A stretch of DNA of 46,165 nucleotides from Methanobacteriota archaeon (GTDB lineage: Archaea > Halobacteriota > Methanosarcinia > Methanosarcinales > Methanosarcinaceae). Shown in pieces: positions 26,629-35,798 of the stretch. The stretch's first letter is position 1. The number at the start of each line of letters is the position of its first letter. The stretch covers positions 1-46,165 of the forward strand of contig JAEWQJ010000039.1 in the NCBI GenBank assembly GCA_023399215.1. The letters run 5' to 3'. A program made the position numbers and the translations under genes. Below the pieces are notes generated by a model. That model was not told where the DNA came from. It did no database searches and saw nothing but the letters and a program-made list of their open reading frames with translations.

Positions 26629-26766
26629 TTATATACATGCACCGAAGTTCAGGCTGTCGGGGTCAATATCTTTTTGGGTTTTAATAGCACATTCAATGCA
26701 AAGTTTTTGCCCTTTGATCTTTATTAAGTTCTCAACTTCTTTTCCGCAACTTTCACATTTTCCCAT
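26629..26766 (-). CDS. 45-residue zinc-ribbon protein
   Basis: A short gene easily missed by length cut-offs. ATG 26766 is preceded by AAGGTGAATAA, a good archaeal ribosome site with five bases of spacing. The product begins MGKCESCGKEVENLIKIKG and continues QKLCIECAIKTQKD, so two CxxC pairs (C4/C7 and C23/C26) frame a treble-clef or rubredoxin-like zinc knuckle. A fifth cysteine is at residue 44. Such small zinc ribbons are common in methanogens; the partner is unknown. Confidence 0.75.
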   Translation of the reverse strand: MGKCESCGKEVENLIKIKGQKLCIECAIKTQKDIDPDSLNFGACI

Positions 26767-27010
26767 TTATTCACCTTCAAGTGGTTTTTGAGTCCATATG
26801 TAAATAGATGCCTTCACGGTATAATTTAATTCAGGAGCCTATCCGAAAAGCGTTGTGAACCTGCTAATATCAACAGGAAATTTACAGAACTGGAACAAAT
26901 ACTCGATATTGTAGACCTGTTGTGGAATTTACAACATCAGATACCGACAAATTGATTAAAAGTGATAAATCAGTTTAAAAACGGTGACATGTTTCCGATC
27001 CTGGCCAAAA

Positions 27011-27310
27011 TTATTCTGGTGGCAAATATCCATTGACTATTACTGATTTTGTGATCGTAGAGTTCTCTCTGAAAGGTGCAATCTTCAGGTATTCCGCCGA
27101 ATTAAAGCAATTTCTTAACTGCTCTTCGGTTTCAAACTCAACAATGACTATTCTCTCGGGATTCCAATTTCCAAACATTGGAATAACCTCACCTCCCCTG
27201 ACCAGATACCTGCCTCCGTACTTTTTTATAATTTTTGGAACTTTTTCGACATATTCAGTATACAGTTCATGATTCATGACTTTGATTTCTATTATCATGT
27301 AAACGGTCAT
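27011..27310 (-). CDS. DUF1330 family protein
   Basis: A 99-residue alpha/beta ferredoxin-like (dimeric barrel) protein. It shows the family blocks YVEKVPKIIKKYGGRYLVRGGEV, ERIVIVEFETEEQLRNCFNSAEYLKI and the C-terminal SVIVNGY. DUF1330 proteins are small and of unknown activity, possibly related to monooxygenase-like barrels. AAGGA precedes ATG 27310. No operon partner: the zinc-ribbon gene is 240 bases downstream. Confidence 0.85.
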   Translation of the reverse strand: MTVYMIIEIKVMNHELYTEYVEKVPKIIKKYGGRYLVRGGEVIPMFGNWNPERIVIVEFETEEQLRNCFNSAEYLKIAPFRENSTITKSVIVNGYLPPE

Positions 27311-27724
27311 TTTTTCCTTCCTTCTCGCAGACGATTAAATGAGCTATCCAGCCGAACTTGTTGTGACCTACCTTATTTTTACAATAATCGTTATTGACTT
27401 TTCGGATAGTTTCTAGGACAAAAGTAACTTCTCTGTAAAAATACTCTGTATAAATAAATATAAAAGATATATAAAGTACTTTCAGCAATAAAACCATACC
27501 ACGAGACATGAACAAATAACCTGCAAAAATGCATAAAATATCAGTAACAAATTATTATTGAGAAGATATTTAAACTGAAAAATCTGAAACTAGAATTAAC
27601 TGCAAGTTTCAGGTTTGATTTGCTGATGCATGTAGTACCAGATTATATAAGCTGGGGTGCATACTTTCTAAATACAGGAATTCTAAATACAGGAATTCTA
27701 AATACAGGAATCTGGGGGGAAATA
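27311..27724. other. Divergent spacer between DUF1330 and the AOR operon
   Basis: No gene seen. It carries promoters in both directions. TTATATAAGC near 27647 is a good TATA box for the ferredoxin-AOR pair. Directly before that operon's ribosome site, a 15-base unit CTAAATACAGGAATT is repeated three times (27668-27712), so the leader length can change by slippage. Confidence 0.6.
27668..27712 (+). repeat. Triple 15-bp repeat in the leader of the AOR operon
   Basis: CTAAATACAGGAATT occurs three times in tandem, ending four bases before GGGGGGA and ATG 27725. It lies between the probable TATA box and the start codon. Confidence 0.75.
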
Positions 27725-28243
27725 ATGGCAAAAAGGCTAAAGGTCGCAAATCCGGCCCGTTGTATAGGCTGCTACTCCTGTATGATGGCCTGCGCAAGAA
27801 CCTGGTATGATACTATATCTTTGAAAAACAGCCGAATTGATATACAGACCCGGGGAGGGATCGAAACTCCTTATTCTCAAATCGTCTGCCATGCCTGTAT
27901 AGACCCTCCGTGCATGAGGGCCTGCCCGCTGGGCGCGCTTACCAAACGGAAAGGGGGAGGAGTAAATCTCAATAAAGAGATCTGCGATGGCTGCGGAAAC
28001 TGTATAGAAGCCTGCCTGGTGGGAGCTATCCATCTGGACGCGGAGAAAAAAGCCGTAATCTGCAAACACTGCGGCGTCTGCTCGAAGTTCTGTCCCCATG
28101 ATGTGCTGGAAATGATTGAAGTAGAAGATAGCGGAGAAGTAAAGATCACTGACACGGGCCCTGCTCCGGATACAAGTCCTGTTAGTCCTACTGCATCCCA
28201 TAAAGACCTTTACAGAAGAGAAAAACCAGGGGAGAGAAAATGA
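27725..28243 (+). CDS. Ferredoxin-like subunit with four [4Fe-4S] sites (AorA/WOR5-S-like)
   Basis: A 172-residue iron-sulfur protein with 16 cysteines in four groups: CIGCYSCMMAC, CHACIDPPCMRACP, CDGCGNCIEAC and CKHCGVCSKFCP. This is the HycB/DmsB-like arrangement for electron transfer. It most likely carries electrons between the tungsten enzyme encoded next and a ferredoxin or other carrier. ATG 27725 follows GGGGGGA; the upstream frame is a translation of the 15-bp repeat and can be ignored. The stop codon overlaps the AOR start (ATGA, 28240-28243), indicating translational coupling. Confidence 0.9.
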   Translation: MAKRLKVANPARCIGCYSCMMACARTWYDTISLKNSRIDIQTRGGIETPYSQIVCHACIDPPCMRACPLGALTKRKGGGVNLNKEICDGCGNCIEACLVGAIHLDAEKKAVICKHCGVCSKFCPHDVLEMIEVEDSGEVKITDTGPAPDTSPVSPTASHKDLYRREKPGERK

Positions 28244-30003
28244 CAACCGAGCAATACGCTGTTGAGGGGCTTAAGAATATACTCTATATTGACCTGAATA
28301 GCCATAGCTATCATGTTAAGGAAAGGCGCGACCTCTATGAGAAATATCTGGGTGGTGTGGGAGTTGCCACAAACCTCATGCTCGAAGAGTACAGAGAAGG
28401 CACAGGGCCTCTTGATCCGGAGATGCCAATAATCCTCAGCACAGGGCCACTCTCGGGAGTATATCCTACCTGCACCAAGACCGTTGCGCTGTTCCGTTCC
28501 CCTCTCAACGGAGAATTGGGAGAATCCTATGCAGGTGGCCATCTTGCTATGTCCATGCGCTATTCAGGGTACGAAACAATTGTTATCAAAGGAGTCTCCC
28601 GATACCCTGTGTATGTAGCAATCCACGACGACAAAGTTACCTTCAGGGATGCTTCTTCCATATGGCATCTCTCTTCAGCAATTGATGTGGGAAAAATACT
28701 GCGCGAAATAGAACCCGGTGCAGGCAGGCGCAGTATTATCAGAATTGGGCCTGCAGGAGAACGGGGGATCACATATGCCGATGTCAATGTCGATACCTAC
28801 CGCCATTTCGGGCGCCTCGGGCTCGGAACGGTCTTCGGGGCAAAGAAACTTAAAGCTATGCTTATTTCCGGAAACAGGGAGCTGAAAAGCCCTGAGCACA
28901 GTGCCTACCGAAAGACTGTCAGTATGCTCTATGACACCATTGTGAAAACCGGGCTCACTGAGAAGTACCATAACCTGGGCACAAGCGAAAACATTCTGGT
29001 TTTAAACGAACTTAAAGGCCTGCCTACCCGAAACCTGCAGGCAGCTTCTTTCGAAGGAGCTGAAACAATTTCAGGAGAGCTTTTTGCCGAAAAATATCTT
29101 CTCAGGCGGGTCTCCTGCGCAGGCTGCCCAATCGGGTGTATCCATGTGGCCATGCTAAAACGAGCCTTTTCAAAAGCCCATGAATACGAAGCATTGAATA
29201 TTTCTTATGATTTTGAATTAATCTATGCTCTGGGCTCGAACCTTGGCGTAGCTGATCCTGAAGCCGTGCTAGAGCTTATTGATGCCTGTGAAAAAGCAGG
29301 GGTTGATATAATCAGTATGGGAGTTGTACTCGCCTGGGCAACAGAGATGCAGCAGCGCGGGAAGATTTCCACTAACGAGACTCTGGGACTTAAACTTTCA
29401 TGGGGAGATAAAGCTGCATATCTGAGGGCAATAGACCTTGTAGTCCAGGCGCCAAACGAATTTTACTCAGACCTTGGAAAAGGGGTGGAATATGCCTCAA
29501 AAAAATACGGAGGAGAGGGCTTTGCAATTCAACTTGGAGGACTGGAAATTCCGGGATATCACACAGGACTTGGAAACGTGCTTGGACTCACTGTAGGCGC
29601 CAGGCATTCCCATCTTGACAGCGCAGGTTATTCTGCAGATCAGAAAGCATTTAATCAGCCAATTTCAGATGAGCAGATTGTTGATTATATAATTGATGAA
29701 GAAGACCGGCGCAATGTCCTGAACTGCATGGTTTCCTGCCTTTTTGCCAGAAACGTCTACACATACGAAAACGTAATTCTGGCCCTTAAGGCTCTGGGAA
29801 TAGAAAGAACCGAAGAGGAATTAAAATCACTGGGAAAGGACATTTTCAGGAAAAAGTATGCATTAAAAACGAAATTTGGCTTCAAGTTTGAAGACCTTCG
29901 AATCCCCAAAAGATTTTTTGAAACTCCCTCTACCACAGGGATACTCGAAGAAGAAAGAGTTACAAGGGCAATTGAGCTTTATAGAAAGAAAAGGGGATTA
30001 TGA
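28240..30003 (+). CDS. Aldehyde:ferredoxin oxidoreductase (tungsten) family protein
   Basis: A 587-residue member of the AOR family, which oxidises aldehydes to acids with a tungsten bis-pterin cofactor and a [4Fe-4S] cluster. Domain 1 shows ESYAGGHLAMSMRYSGYETIVIKG; the pterin region has IRIGPAGERGITYADVNVD and RLGLGTVFGAKKLKA. Cluster ligands are CAGCPIGC (about C293, C296, C300) and a later Cys in NCMVSCLFAR (about 495-500), at the spacing of the Pyrococcus enzyme. Substrate is unknown. The dedicated four-cluster ferredoxin gene upstream recalls Pyrococcus WOR5 and bacterial AorAB. Confidence 0.92.
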   Translation: MTTEQYAVEGLKNILYIDLNSHSYHVKERRDLYEKYLGGVGVATNLMLEEYREGTGPLDPEMPIILSTGPLSGVYPTCTKTVALFRSPLNGELGESYAGGHLAMSMRYSGYETIVIKGVSRYPVYVAIHDDKVTFRDASSIWHLSSAIDVGKILREIEPGAGRRSIIRIGPAGERGITYADVNVDTYRHFGRLGLGTVFGAKKLKAMLISGNRELKSPEHSAYRKTVSMLYDTIVKTGLTEKYHNLGTSENILVLNELKGLPTRNLQAASFEGAETISGELFAEKYLLRRVSCAGCPIGCIHVAMLKRAFSKAHEYEALNISYDFELIYALGSNLGVADPEAVLELIDACEKAGVDIISMGVVLAWATEMQQRGKISTNETLGLKLSWGDKAAYLRAIDLVVQAPNEFYSDLGKGVEYASKKYGGEGFAIQLGGLEIPGYHTGLGNVLGLTVGARHSHLDSAGYSADQKAFNQPISDEQIVDYIIDEEDRRNVLNCMVSCLFARNVYTYENVILALKALGIERTEEELKSLGKDIFRKKYALKTKFGFKFEDLRIPKRFFETPSTTGILEEERVTRAIELYRKKRGL

Positions 30004-30073
30004 TCTACGATAGAGTAGAATCTAAAAGATAGAGCAAGACCTCTTACTTCACAAGCCCCCAGGATTATAAAGA

Positions 30074-30820
30074 TTACTTTTTAACAGCCTTCATAAGGTA
30101 GATGGGATGGGCATAGTCGAGCTTATCCAGCAAGTTCCCTTTTTTCCTGGCAGAACTGCATATGGAATTCATACGCTCAATATTAATATTCTCAAAACCC
30201 ACATCATTTAAGAACCTGGATACCCGGTCAGGTTTTAAACTATAAAGAGGAAGGTCTTTTTTTATCGGGTTATAGTGTTGATTAAAGGGGTTATGAAAGT
30301 TTCTTTCCTTTATGGAACGTATGCCATCCGATATGGTTCGGATCGATTTCAGGAATATACCCGAACTGAACCAGTCTCCATCGATGGCAATGATCATACC
30401 GTCTTTCTTTAACACCCGTTTCCATTCAGAAAGAGCCTTTTGTGGATCTGGGAGTGTCCACAGAAGAAACTTGCTGGATACCACATCAAATTGCATATCC
30501 GGAAACTGCAGATCCTCGGCATCCCCATGGATGAAATTTATGTCAAGAGATTTCTTCAAGGCATTTTTTCGGGCTTTGTCAAGCATCCTGGTCGACAGGT
30601 CAACAGCAGTCACATGATGGCCCATCTCTGCAAACATCAGGGCAAGTTGACCTGGCCCTGTACCGACATCGAGTATTTCAAGATGTTCTCTTTTATCCAC
30701 TGTTGACGAAAGCATGTTTTTCCAGGTAGCCCATTCCTCCTCGGATTGTTCTACAATGCCAGTACTATAGGTCTCACTGCGATAATCCCAGTAGTTTCGT
30801 ATCACTTCTTTAGCTTCCAT
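30074..30820 (-). CDS. Class I SAM-dependent methyltransferase
   Basis: A 248-residue methyltransferase. Motif I is ILDVGTGPGQLALMFAE, the acidic ribose contact follows in VTAVDLSTRML, and motif II/III reads FIHGDAEDLQFPDMQFDVVSSKFLLWTLPDP, as in the UbiE/BioC-like Methyltransf_11 group. The C-terminal 80 residues are less conserved and presumably bind the substrate, which is unknown. ATG 30820 is preceded by GGAGTGA with four bases of spacing; the in-frame codon 15 bases upstream overlaps that site. Convergent with the AOR gene. Confidence 0.88.
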   Translation of the reverse strand: MEAKEVIRNYWDYRSETYSTGIVEQSEEEWATWKNMLSSTVDKREHLEILDVGTGPGQLALMFAEMGHHVTAVDLSTRMLDKARKNALKKSLDINFIHGDAEDLQFPDMQFDVVSSKFLLWTLPDPQKALSEWKRVLKKDGMIIAIDGDWFSSGIFLKSIRTISDGIRSIKERNFHNPFNQHYNPIKKDLPLYSLKPDRVSRFLNDVGFENINIERMNSICSSARKKGNLLDKLDYAHPIYLMKAVKK

Positions 30821-31547
30821 GTGTTCACTCCACAAAGATGAGTTACGGAACTGATTTTATGAATGATAACTAAATGGCGATTTAGAGAATAAAGATTTTA
30901 TTGATTGTAACACTATATTGAATTAAAATATATAGTATTATCGTTTTTTAACACAAGTTTGAGTTAGCATAATAATTATTGGAAGACAGGATGGAAAAGA
31001 AAAAAAGCCCAGCTATATAATGTAAAGTTTCAGGAAATTTAGATGTAAAATAAGGCACGATAAACACTGAGGTAAGATGAGTATTTTAGATCATTGAAGG
31101 TTTGAAGCTTACTGGTTTCTCAGTCAATCACTTAAGTGCCATCAATTTCTAAAAAATCCAATCCATAACTTAGCTTAAAAATTATGGAGACTCAGAAGTT
31201 GTCTGTTTTGAAAGACAATAAAATTGTCAGATTTAAGTTCTGTGTAAAGTTCTATACCGGATGAGATTCAGAAGTTGTCTGTTCTGAAGGTAACTGCATA
31301 AGTCATATGAGATAAAATCTCTTTTTTATATTTTTGAAATTTCTGAGAAAATACTCCAATCATGTTATTATTTTTACAATTGTGATGATTTCGAAAGTTA
31401 TATAAAGGTTATGTTTTTTAAATATCTTAGCATAAAAATCTATATAATAGTATTATTAAATTTTATTAGATTTTATGTTTATCTGACAAAATTACTAAAA
31501 AGGTAAGAAACGACGAAAGTTCATGTATGTGAAAAAGGCTGCAATAA
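30821..31547. other. Non-coding spacer with duplicated segment
   Basis: No gene in 727 bases. A word TCAGAAGTTGTCTGTT(T/C)TGAA occurs near 31192 and again near 31268. The rest is AT-rich; TATATAATAGT near 31441 and GTTATATAAAGG near 31397 are TATA-like. Confidence 0.5.
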
Positions 31548-31891
31548 GTGCAGGATTGTTGTTCTACCTGCAAATTAATATCTGAAAAGATTCACAAAGT
31601 ATCTGTGCTGGAAAAACACAGATCAAAATATGAGTCTCTTAGACAGCTTTGTTGGATACCATACGATTTCAAGAGTGTTCCTCTGAAAACAGGTGATTTT
31701 AAGTTGAACTTTTCCACAATTTATAATTTGTATGTGAATTTCCCTACTGAAGATGGTTTGGTCAAGACAGTAAATGGCGTAGATCTTTCTATTGCTGAAA
31801 ACGAAACATGCTTACGGTCCTTGAGTTCAACTACCTTGGGGACAAATTAAGGGACCTGCTTGACCCGAGAGATACGAAGGACATCGACTAA
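31548..31891 (+). pseudogene. Remnants of a peptide/nickel ABC transporter
   Basis: Two pieces of an Opp/Dpp-type transporter survive. The first (about 31705-31815) reads STIYNLYVNFPTEDGLVKTVNGVDLSI, the N-terminal strand of a DppD-like ATPase (usually IKNLSVSFPTEDGVVKAVDGV). It breaks off before the Walker A motif. The second, in another frame (31808-31891), reads MLTVLEFNYLGDKLRDLLDPRD, the C-terminus of a DppC-like permease. In intact operons the permease end precedes the ATPase start, so this is a rearranged relic. The MFS gene follows directly. Confidence 0.5.
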
Positions 31892-31959
31892 GCTTAATCC
31901 TCAAAAAAGAAGGACATCAACTGAAACTGTATACTCGATATTTCTTCAGAGAAACTACC

Positions 31960-33258
31960 ATGAAAAAATACTCATCACTTAACAGCAAGTTTATTTTAAA
32001 TGCAACCACCAGTGTGGTTGCCGGATACAGAGCAAAATTAAATTGTTTCAGTCGAAATGCGTGCCTGTTCTTAGGATATGTTTTCCTCATCTCTTTGAGC
32101 CTGGGAATCTACGAGGTAATCTTCAATCTGTACATCTTAAGGCTCGGGTTCAGGGAGGACTTTCTGGGACTCATGCTCTCACTGGTTTCCATATCCACTG
32201 GCCTGTTTGCAATCCCTGCGGCCATGTTCTGCGACAGGGCAGGCAGAAAGAACACATTGCTATTGTCATGCCTTCTTCTCCTGTTTTCCTTTGCAGTCCT
32301 GTACACCACTACCTCGACATTCCTGCTGGTTTTTTTCAGCATTCTCTATGGGGTATCCTCATCGCTTAAAATAGTTACAGCATCTACGTTCATGGTTGAA
32401 AACTCCACGAGTTATGAAAGGATGCACCTGTTTTCAATGTACTACCTGTTATACACCATAGGTGTCATGATAGGAAACTTTGCAGGTGGCTTTCTACCGC
32501 AGACCTTTACCAGTTCACTCAAGATTGACCCCACAGGCCCAATGGCTTACCAGCTCTCGCTATATGCATCTTTAGCTGCTGTGTTAATTTCCCTGCTACC
32601 TCTGATATTCCTAAAAAACAAAAAAACCGTCTTGCCAGGAAAGTCAGATCTGTTTTCGACTCTTTCTTCAACTTTAAGGTCAAAAACGATCCAAAAATTA
32701 GTTCTGGTAAACGGGCTTATAGGTATGGGATGGGGACTGGCTCTTCCCTATTTTAATGTTTATTTTGACATTGTCCTTGGAGCAAGTTCCAGGCAGATAG
32801 GTTTCATCTTTTCTCTTTCTCAGGTTGTCATGATGTTCACTTTATTACTTGTCCCTATACTTACCGAATGGTTAGGGAAAGTGAAGGTCGTAGCCATGGT
32901 TCAGCTCTCTTCAATCCCATTTCTTCTGCTTTTCACATCTACATCCGTACTTACAATAGCTGCCTTTGGATACATCATGAGGTCAGCTATAATGAATATG
33001 TCAAACCCTATATTGAGCAATTTCAATATGGAGGTTGTTAGCGAAGAACAGAGGGCAACTGTGAACAGCCTGATATGGATGAGCTGTTATACATGTGTTG
33101 GACTGAGCACCTATGCAGGTGGTTTAATGATGGCTCACAACTACTATAGCCTTCCTTTCCTTCTGACCTGTGTTTTATATGTAATCGCTACCGTACTTTA
33201 TTATTTGTTCTTTGAAAAGATGGAAAAAGAGCAAAAAAACTTAGAGATATCAGTCTGA
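31960..33258 (+). CDS. Major facilitator superfamily transporter
   Basis: A 432-residue membrane protein with about 12 hydrophobic segments. The loop between segments 2 and 3 reads FCDRAGRKNTLLL, the MFS signature (D-R-x-G-R-K/R). A larger polar stretch near residues 220-245 separates the two six-helix halves. The substrate cannot be told; drug or small-metabolite export is typical of this subgroup. The first 30 residues are polar and could be an over-extension, as there is no strong ribosome site at 31960. It stands alone downstream of ABC transporter debris. Confidence 0.88.
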   Translation: MKKYSSLNSKFILNATTSVVAGYRAKLNCFSRNACLFLGYVFLISLSLGIYEVIFNLYILRLGFREDFLGLMLSLVSISTGLFAIPAAMFCDRAGRKNTLLLSCLLLLFSFAVLYTTTSTFLLVFFSILYGVSSSLKIVTASTFMVENSTSYERMHLFSMYYLLYTIGVMIGNFAGGFLPQTFTSSLKIDPTGPMAYQLSLYASLAAVLISLLPLIFLKNKKTVLPGKSDLFSTLSSTLRSKTIQKLVLVNGLIGMGWGLALPYFNVYFDIVLGASSRQIGFIFSLSQVVMMFTLLLVPILTEWLGKVKVVAMVQLSSIPFLLLFTSTSVLTIAAFGYIMRSAIMNMSNPILSNFNMEVVSEEQRATVNSLIWMSCYTCVGLSTYAGGLMMAHNYYSLPFLLTCVLYVIATVLYYLFFEKMEKEQKNLEISV

Positions 33259-34120
33259 TTGAAACCGGAGTTTTAAAATAAAACAGAATAAAATGCCTGA
33301 AAACCACTATTTTTTATTTGAACATCTGCAAGCTATAGTGACCCCGATCTTATCGAGACAAAAAAATTGCCAACCGGTATTCAATTTTGACTATGTGAAA
33401 ATCTATCCCTTATACTTATTATTCCTTATACTTATACCAAGATTGTTTAATCTACTTAGAAAATACTTAGACTTTGGATCAATTAGGATCAACTGCCTTT
33501 TTTGTGTTTCAATCGCAAAGCCTAAAAACTAAGACCTGATCATGAATCTCTTTTAAAGAAATTAGTTGAAGACTAGACAAGACTCTTTTACTTTTCCCGT
33601 TATCTATAACTTTTATTCCATGAATTTAAATAATATTAAAGCTTTATTTTATAAATGGGGGAAAGAAAAACCAATTTTTCGAGATGGTGGACGAAAAGAA
33701 TAGTTTTTCGTAATGGTAGAAAGGCTACTTTGACAAAATGATAGACGAAAAAGCGCTTAAAAACTGTCTGCAAATTGAAGTATCTTCATTATGTTCCTTT
33801 TATGATTCAAAATTTCGTCCTGCAAAGCTTTGAGCTTTGTCTCTGGCTAACTTTTATTCGACAAAATCTTAGATTCAGGTTTTACGCAAAAACAAGACGT
33901 TTACAGCCATTTCGGAACTGAAATTTATAACAGTTAACTCTGAACAGTTAACTCTGAACAGTTAACTCCGAACAGTTAACTCCGATAACTCTGACAAAAC
34001 TAAAAATTTTATGTAACTATAGCTATGGAAAAAACTCAAAAAAACCTCCCAAAATCTGAACGTATGATCTAAAAGCTGCATCTTGCTGTCATGTATAGTT
34101 ACTCGAGTTAGGGTGAAAGC
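33259..34120. other. 862-bp spacer before the Tes-like gene
   Basis: I see no supported gene. The open frame at 33293-33532 has no ribosome site and an uninformative product. At 33655-33750 words such as GACGAAAA and TAGTTTTTCG recur. At 33931-33986 a 14-base unit is repeated four times (listed). Confidence 0.5.
33931..33986. repeat. Four tandem 14-bp repeats carrying GTTAAC palindromes
   Basis: CAGTTAACTCTGAA is repeated four times (the last two with C for T in CTCCG). Each unit contains the palindrome GTTAAC, spaced 14 bases apart, that is, about 1.3 helical turns. The array ends 134 bases before the ATG of the Tes-like gene. Confidence 0.75.
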
Positions 34121-35608
34121 ATGAGACTAACAAAATCTATTTGCCCAGAATGCAAAAGAGTAATTGAAGCTTCGATCTTCGAGGAAAATGGGAAAATAAT
34201 AATGGGAAAAGAATGTCCTGATCACGGGAGTTTCAGGGATGTCTACTGGTCAGATGCTGAACTCTACAAGAAGTTCGAAAAGTATTCATATACAGGAGCA
34301 GGGGTTTCAAACTTCCAGAGTGCTGGTTCCTTAAACTGCCCTTTTGGTTGCGGGATATGTCAGCATCATGAATCCGGAACTTTGCTTGCAAACATAGATG
34401 TTACTAATCGATGCAACCTTAAATGCCCTGTATGTTTTGCAAATGCAAAAGTAAAGGGCTTCGTTTTCGAACCAAGCTTCGAAGAAATCCGGAAGATGAT
34501 GGAAACACTAAGAAACGAAAAACCTGTTCCCTGCTCTGCCATTCAGTTTTCAGGTGGAGAACCAACAGTAAGAGATGACCTTCCGGAAATTATTGAATTG
34601 GCCCAGGAGCTGGGGTTTGCACATATCCAGCTTGCAAGCAACGGAGTTCGCCTTGCTAATAGTCCTGAATACTGCAAAAGGCTAAAAGATGCAACATTGC
34701 GTACTGTTTATCTCGCTTTTGACGGAATCACTCCAGAGCCTTATTTAGAAACTCGGGGCTTTAACGCTCTGCCTTTGAAGAAAAAAGCTATTGAAAATTG
34801 CAGACGTTGCGGGCCTGAGAGTATTGTGCTTGTTCCAACTCTTGCAAAAGGTGTAAATGATTCTCAGATAGGAGGAATCATCCGTTATGCAGCCGAAAAT
34901 CTTGACGTTATAAAAGGGGTAAACTTCCAACCGATTGCATTTACAGGAAGAATAGATCAGTCTCAAAGAGAACAGAAGAGAATCACCATACCTGACGTCA
35001 TAAAGCTTGCGGAAGAACAGACTAATGGAGAGATTCCCAGTTCGGCCTGGTATCCGGTATCTTTTGTGGTTCCTATGAGCCGTTTCCTCTCAGCTATGAG
35101 AAAAGTTCCTATTCCGGAGTTGACAGTTCACCCACACTGTGGTGCTGGAACCTACGTTTTCTATGAAGAAGGGCACTTTATCCCAATTACAAGTTTTCTT
35201 GACGTAGAAGGTTTTGTTGAATTCCTGGCGGAAGCAACCTCAGAAATGAATGGAAAAATTAGCAGAGTTCTAACCCTTCCAAAGATCATTAAGCAAGTGC
35301 CAAGGTACATTGACAAGACGAAGGGACCAAAGTCGATAAATGTAGTCCAGATGATCCTTGGTGTCCTTAAAAAAGGTGACATGGAAAATACATCACGTTT
35401 TCACAGAAATACACTATTCCTCGGAACAATGCATTTTCAGGATTTATACAACATAGATCTTGAAAGAATCAAAAAATGCGGAGTACATTATGCCATACCA
35501 GACGGTAGAATAATTCCTTTCTGCGCATATAACAACTTTCATAGAGACTCCGTTGAGTCAAAGTTCTCGGTGCCTTATATACAGGAACACGAATCTGAAC
35601 AAGAATAA
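34121..35608 (+). CDS. Radical SAM protein, tetraether lipid synthase (Tes)-like
   Basis: A 495-residue radical SAM enzyme. The cluster motif is CNLKCPVC (about C98, C102, C105, CxxxCxxC), with SGGEPTVRDDLPE for SAM. Extra cysteines precede it (CPECK, CPDHG, CPFGCGICQHH), and the C-terminus has HFQDLYNIDLERIKKCGVHYAIPDGRIIPFCAYNN. This whole layout matches the MJ0619/Tes family, which joins two archaeol chains tail to tail to make membrane-spanning tetraether lipids. That activity here is inference from family. GGGTGA lies five bases before ATG 34121. Monocistronic. Confidence 0.8.
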   Translation: MRLTKSICPECKRVIEASIFEENGKIIMGKECPDHGSFRDVYWSDAELYKKFEKYSYTGAGVSNFQSAGSLNCPFGCGICQHHESGTLLANIDVTNRCNLKCPVCFANAKVKGFVFEPSFEEIRKMMETLRNEKPVPCSAIQFSGGEPTVRDDLPEIIELAQELGFAHIQLASNGVRLANSPEYCKRLKDATLRTVYLAFDGITPEPYLETRGFNALPLKKKAIENCRRCGPESIVLVPTLAKGVNDSQIGGIIRYAAENLDVIKGVNFQPIAFTGRIDQSQREQKRITIPDVIKLAEEQTNGEIPSSAWYPVSFVVPMSRFLSAMRKVPIPELTVHPHCGAGTYVFYEEGHFIPITSFLDVEGFVEFLAEATSEMNGKISRVLTLPKIIKQVPRYIDKTKGPKSINVVQMILGVLKKGDMENTSRFHRNTLFLGTMHFQDLYNIDLERIKKCGVHYAIPDGRIIPFCAYNNFHRDSVESKFSVPYIQEHESEQE

Positions 35609-35642
35609 CAGATTTAGTAAGACCAAAACACATTTAAAAATA

Positions 35643-35798
35643 TCAAAAAAGTTTAATAGTTTTCGGCAATGGAATGATTGTTACTGAGATTACTGAGTGA
35701 ACTACATCTCCCACCTGCCACTTTCCGTCTTTGCTGGGAATTGTCGAGAAATGGATCTTCCCTCCTTCTTTGATAAAAAGACTGCTTCTTTTACCTCT
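35643..35798 (-). pseudogene. Possible gene fragment, unknown
   Basis: A 52-codon minus-strand open frame without a start codon reads SSLFIKEGGKIHFSTIPSKD, then GKWQVGDVVHSVISVTIIPL. The composition looks like real protein rather than AT-rich noise, and the frame is bounded upstream by TAG. It may be the C-terminus of a deleted gene. I do not recognise it. The rest of the gap 35609-35987 shows no gene. Confidence 0.25.

Noticed and set aside
27620..27724. N-terminal extension of the ferredoxin subunit
   Set aside because: It only translates a three-fold 15-bp repeat; the ATG at 27725 has a GGGGGGA site and family-like start.
33293..33532. 79-codon frame after the MFS gene
   Set aside because: No ribosome site, no recognisable motif, AT-rich composition.
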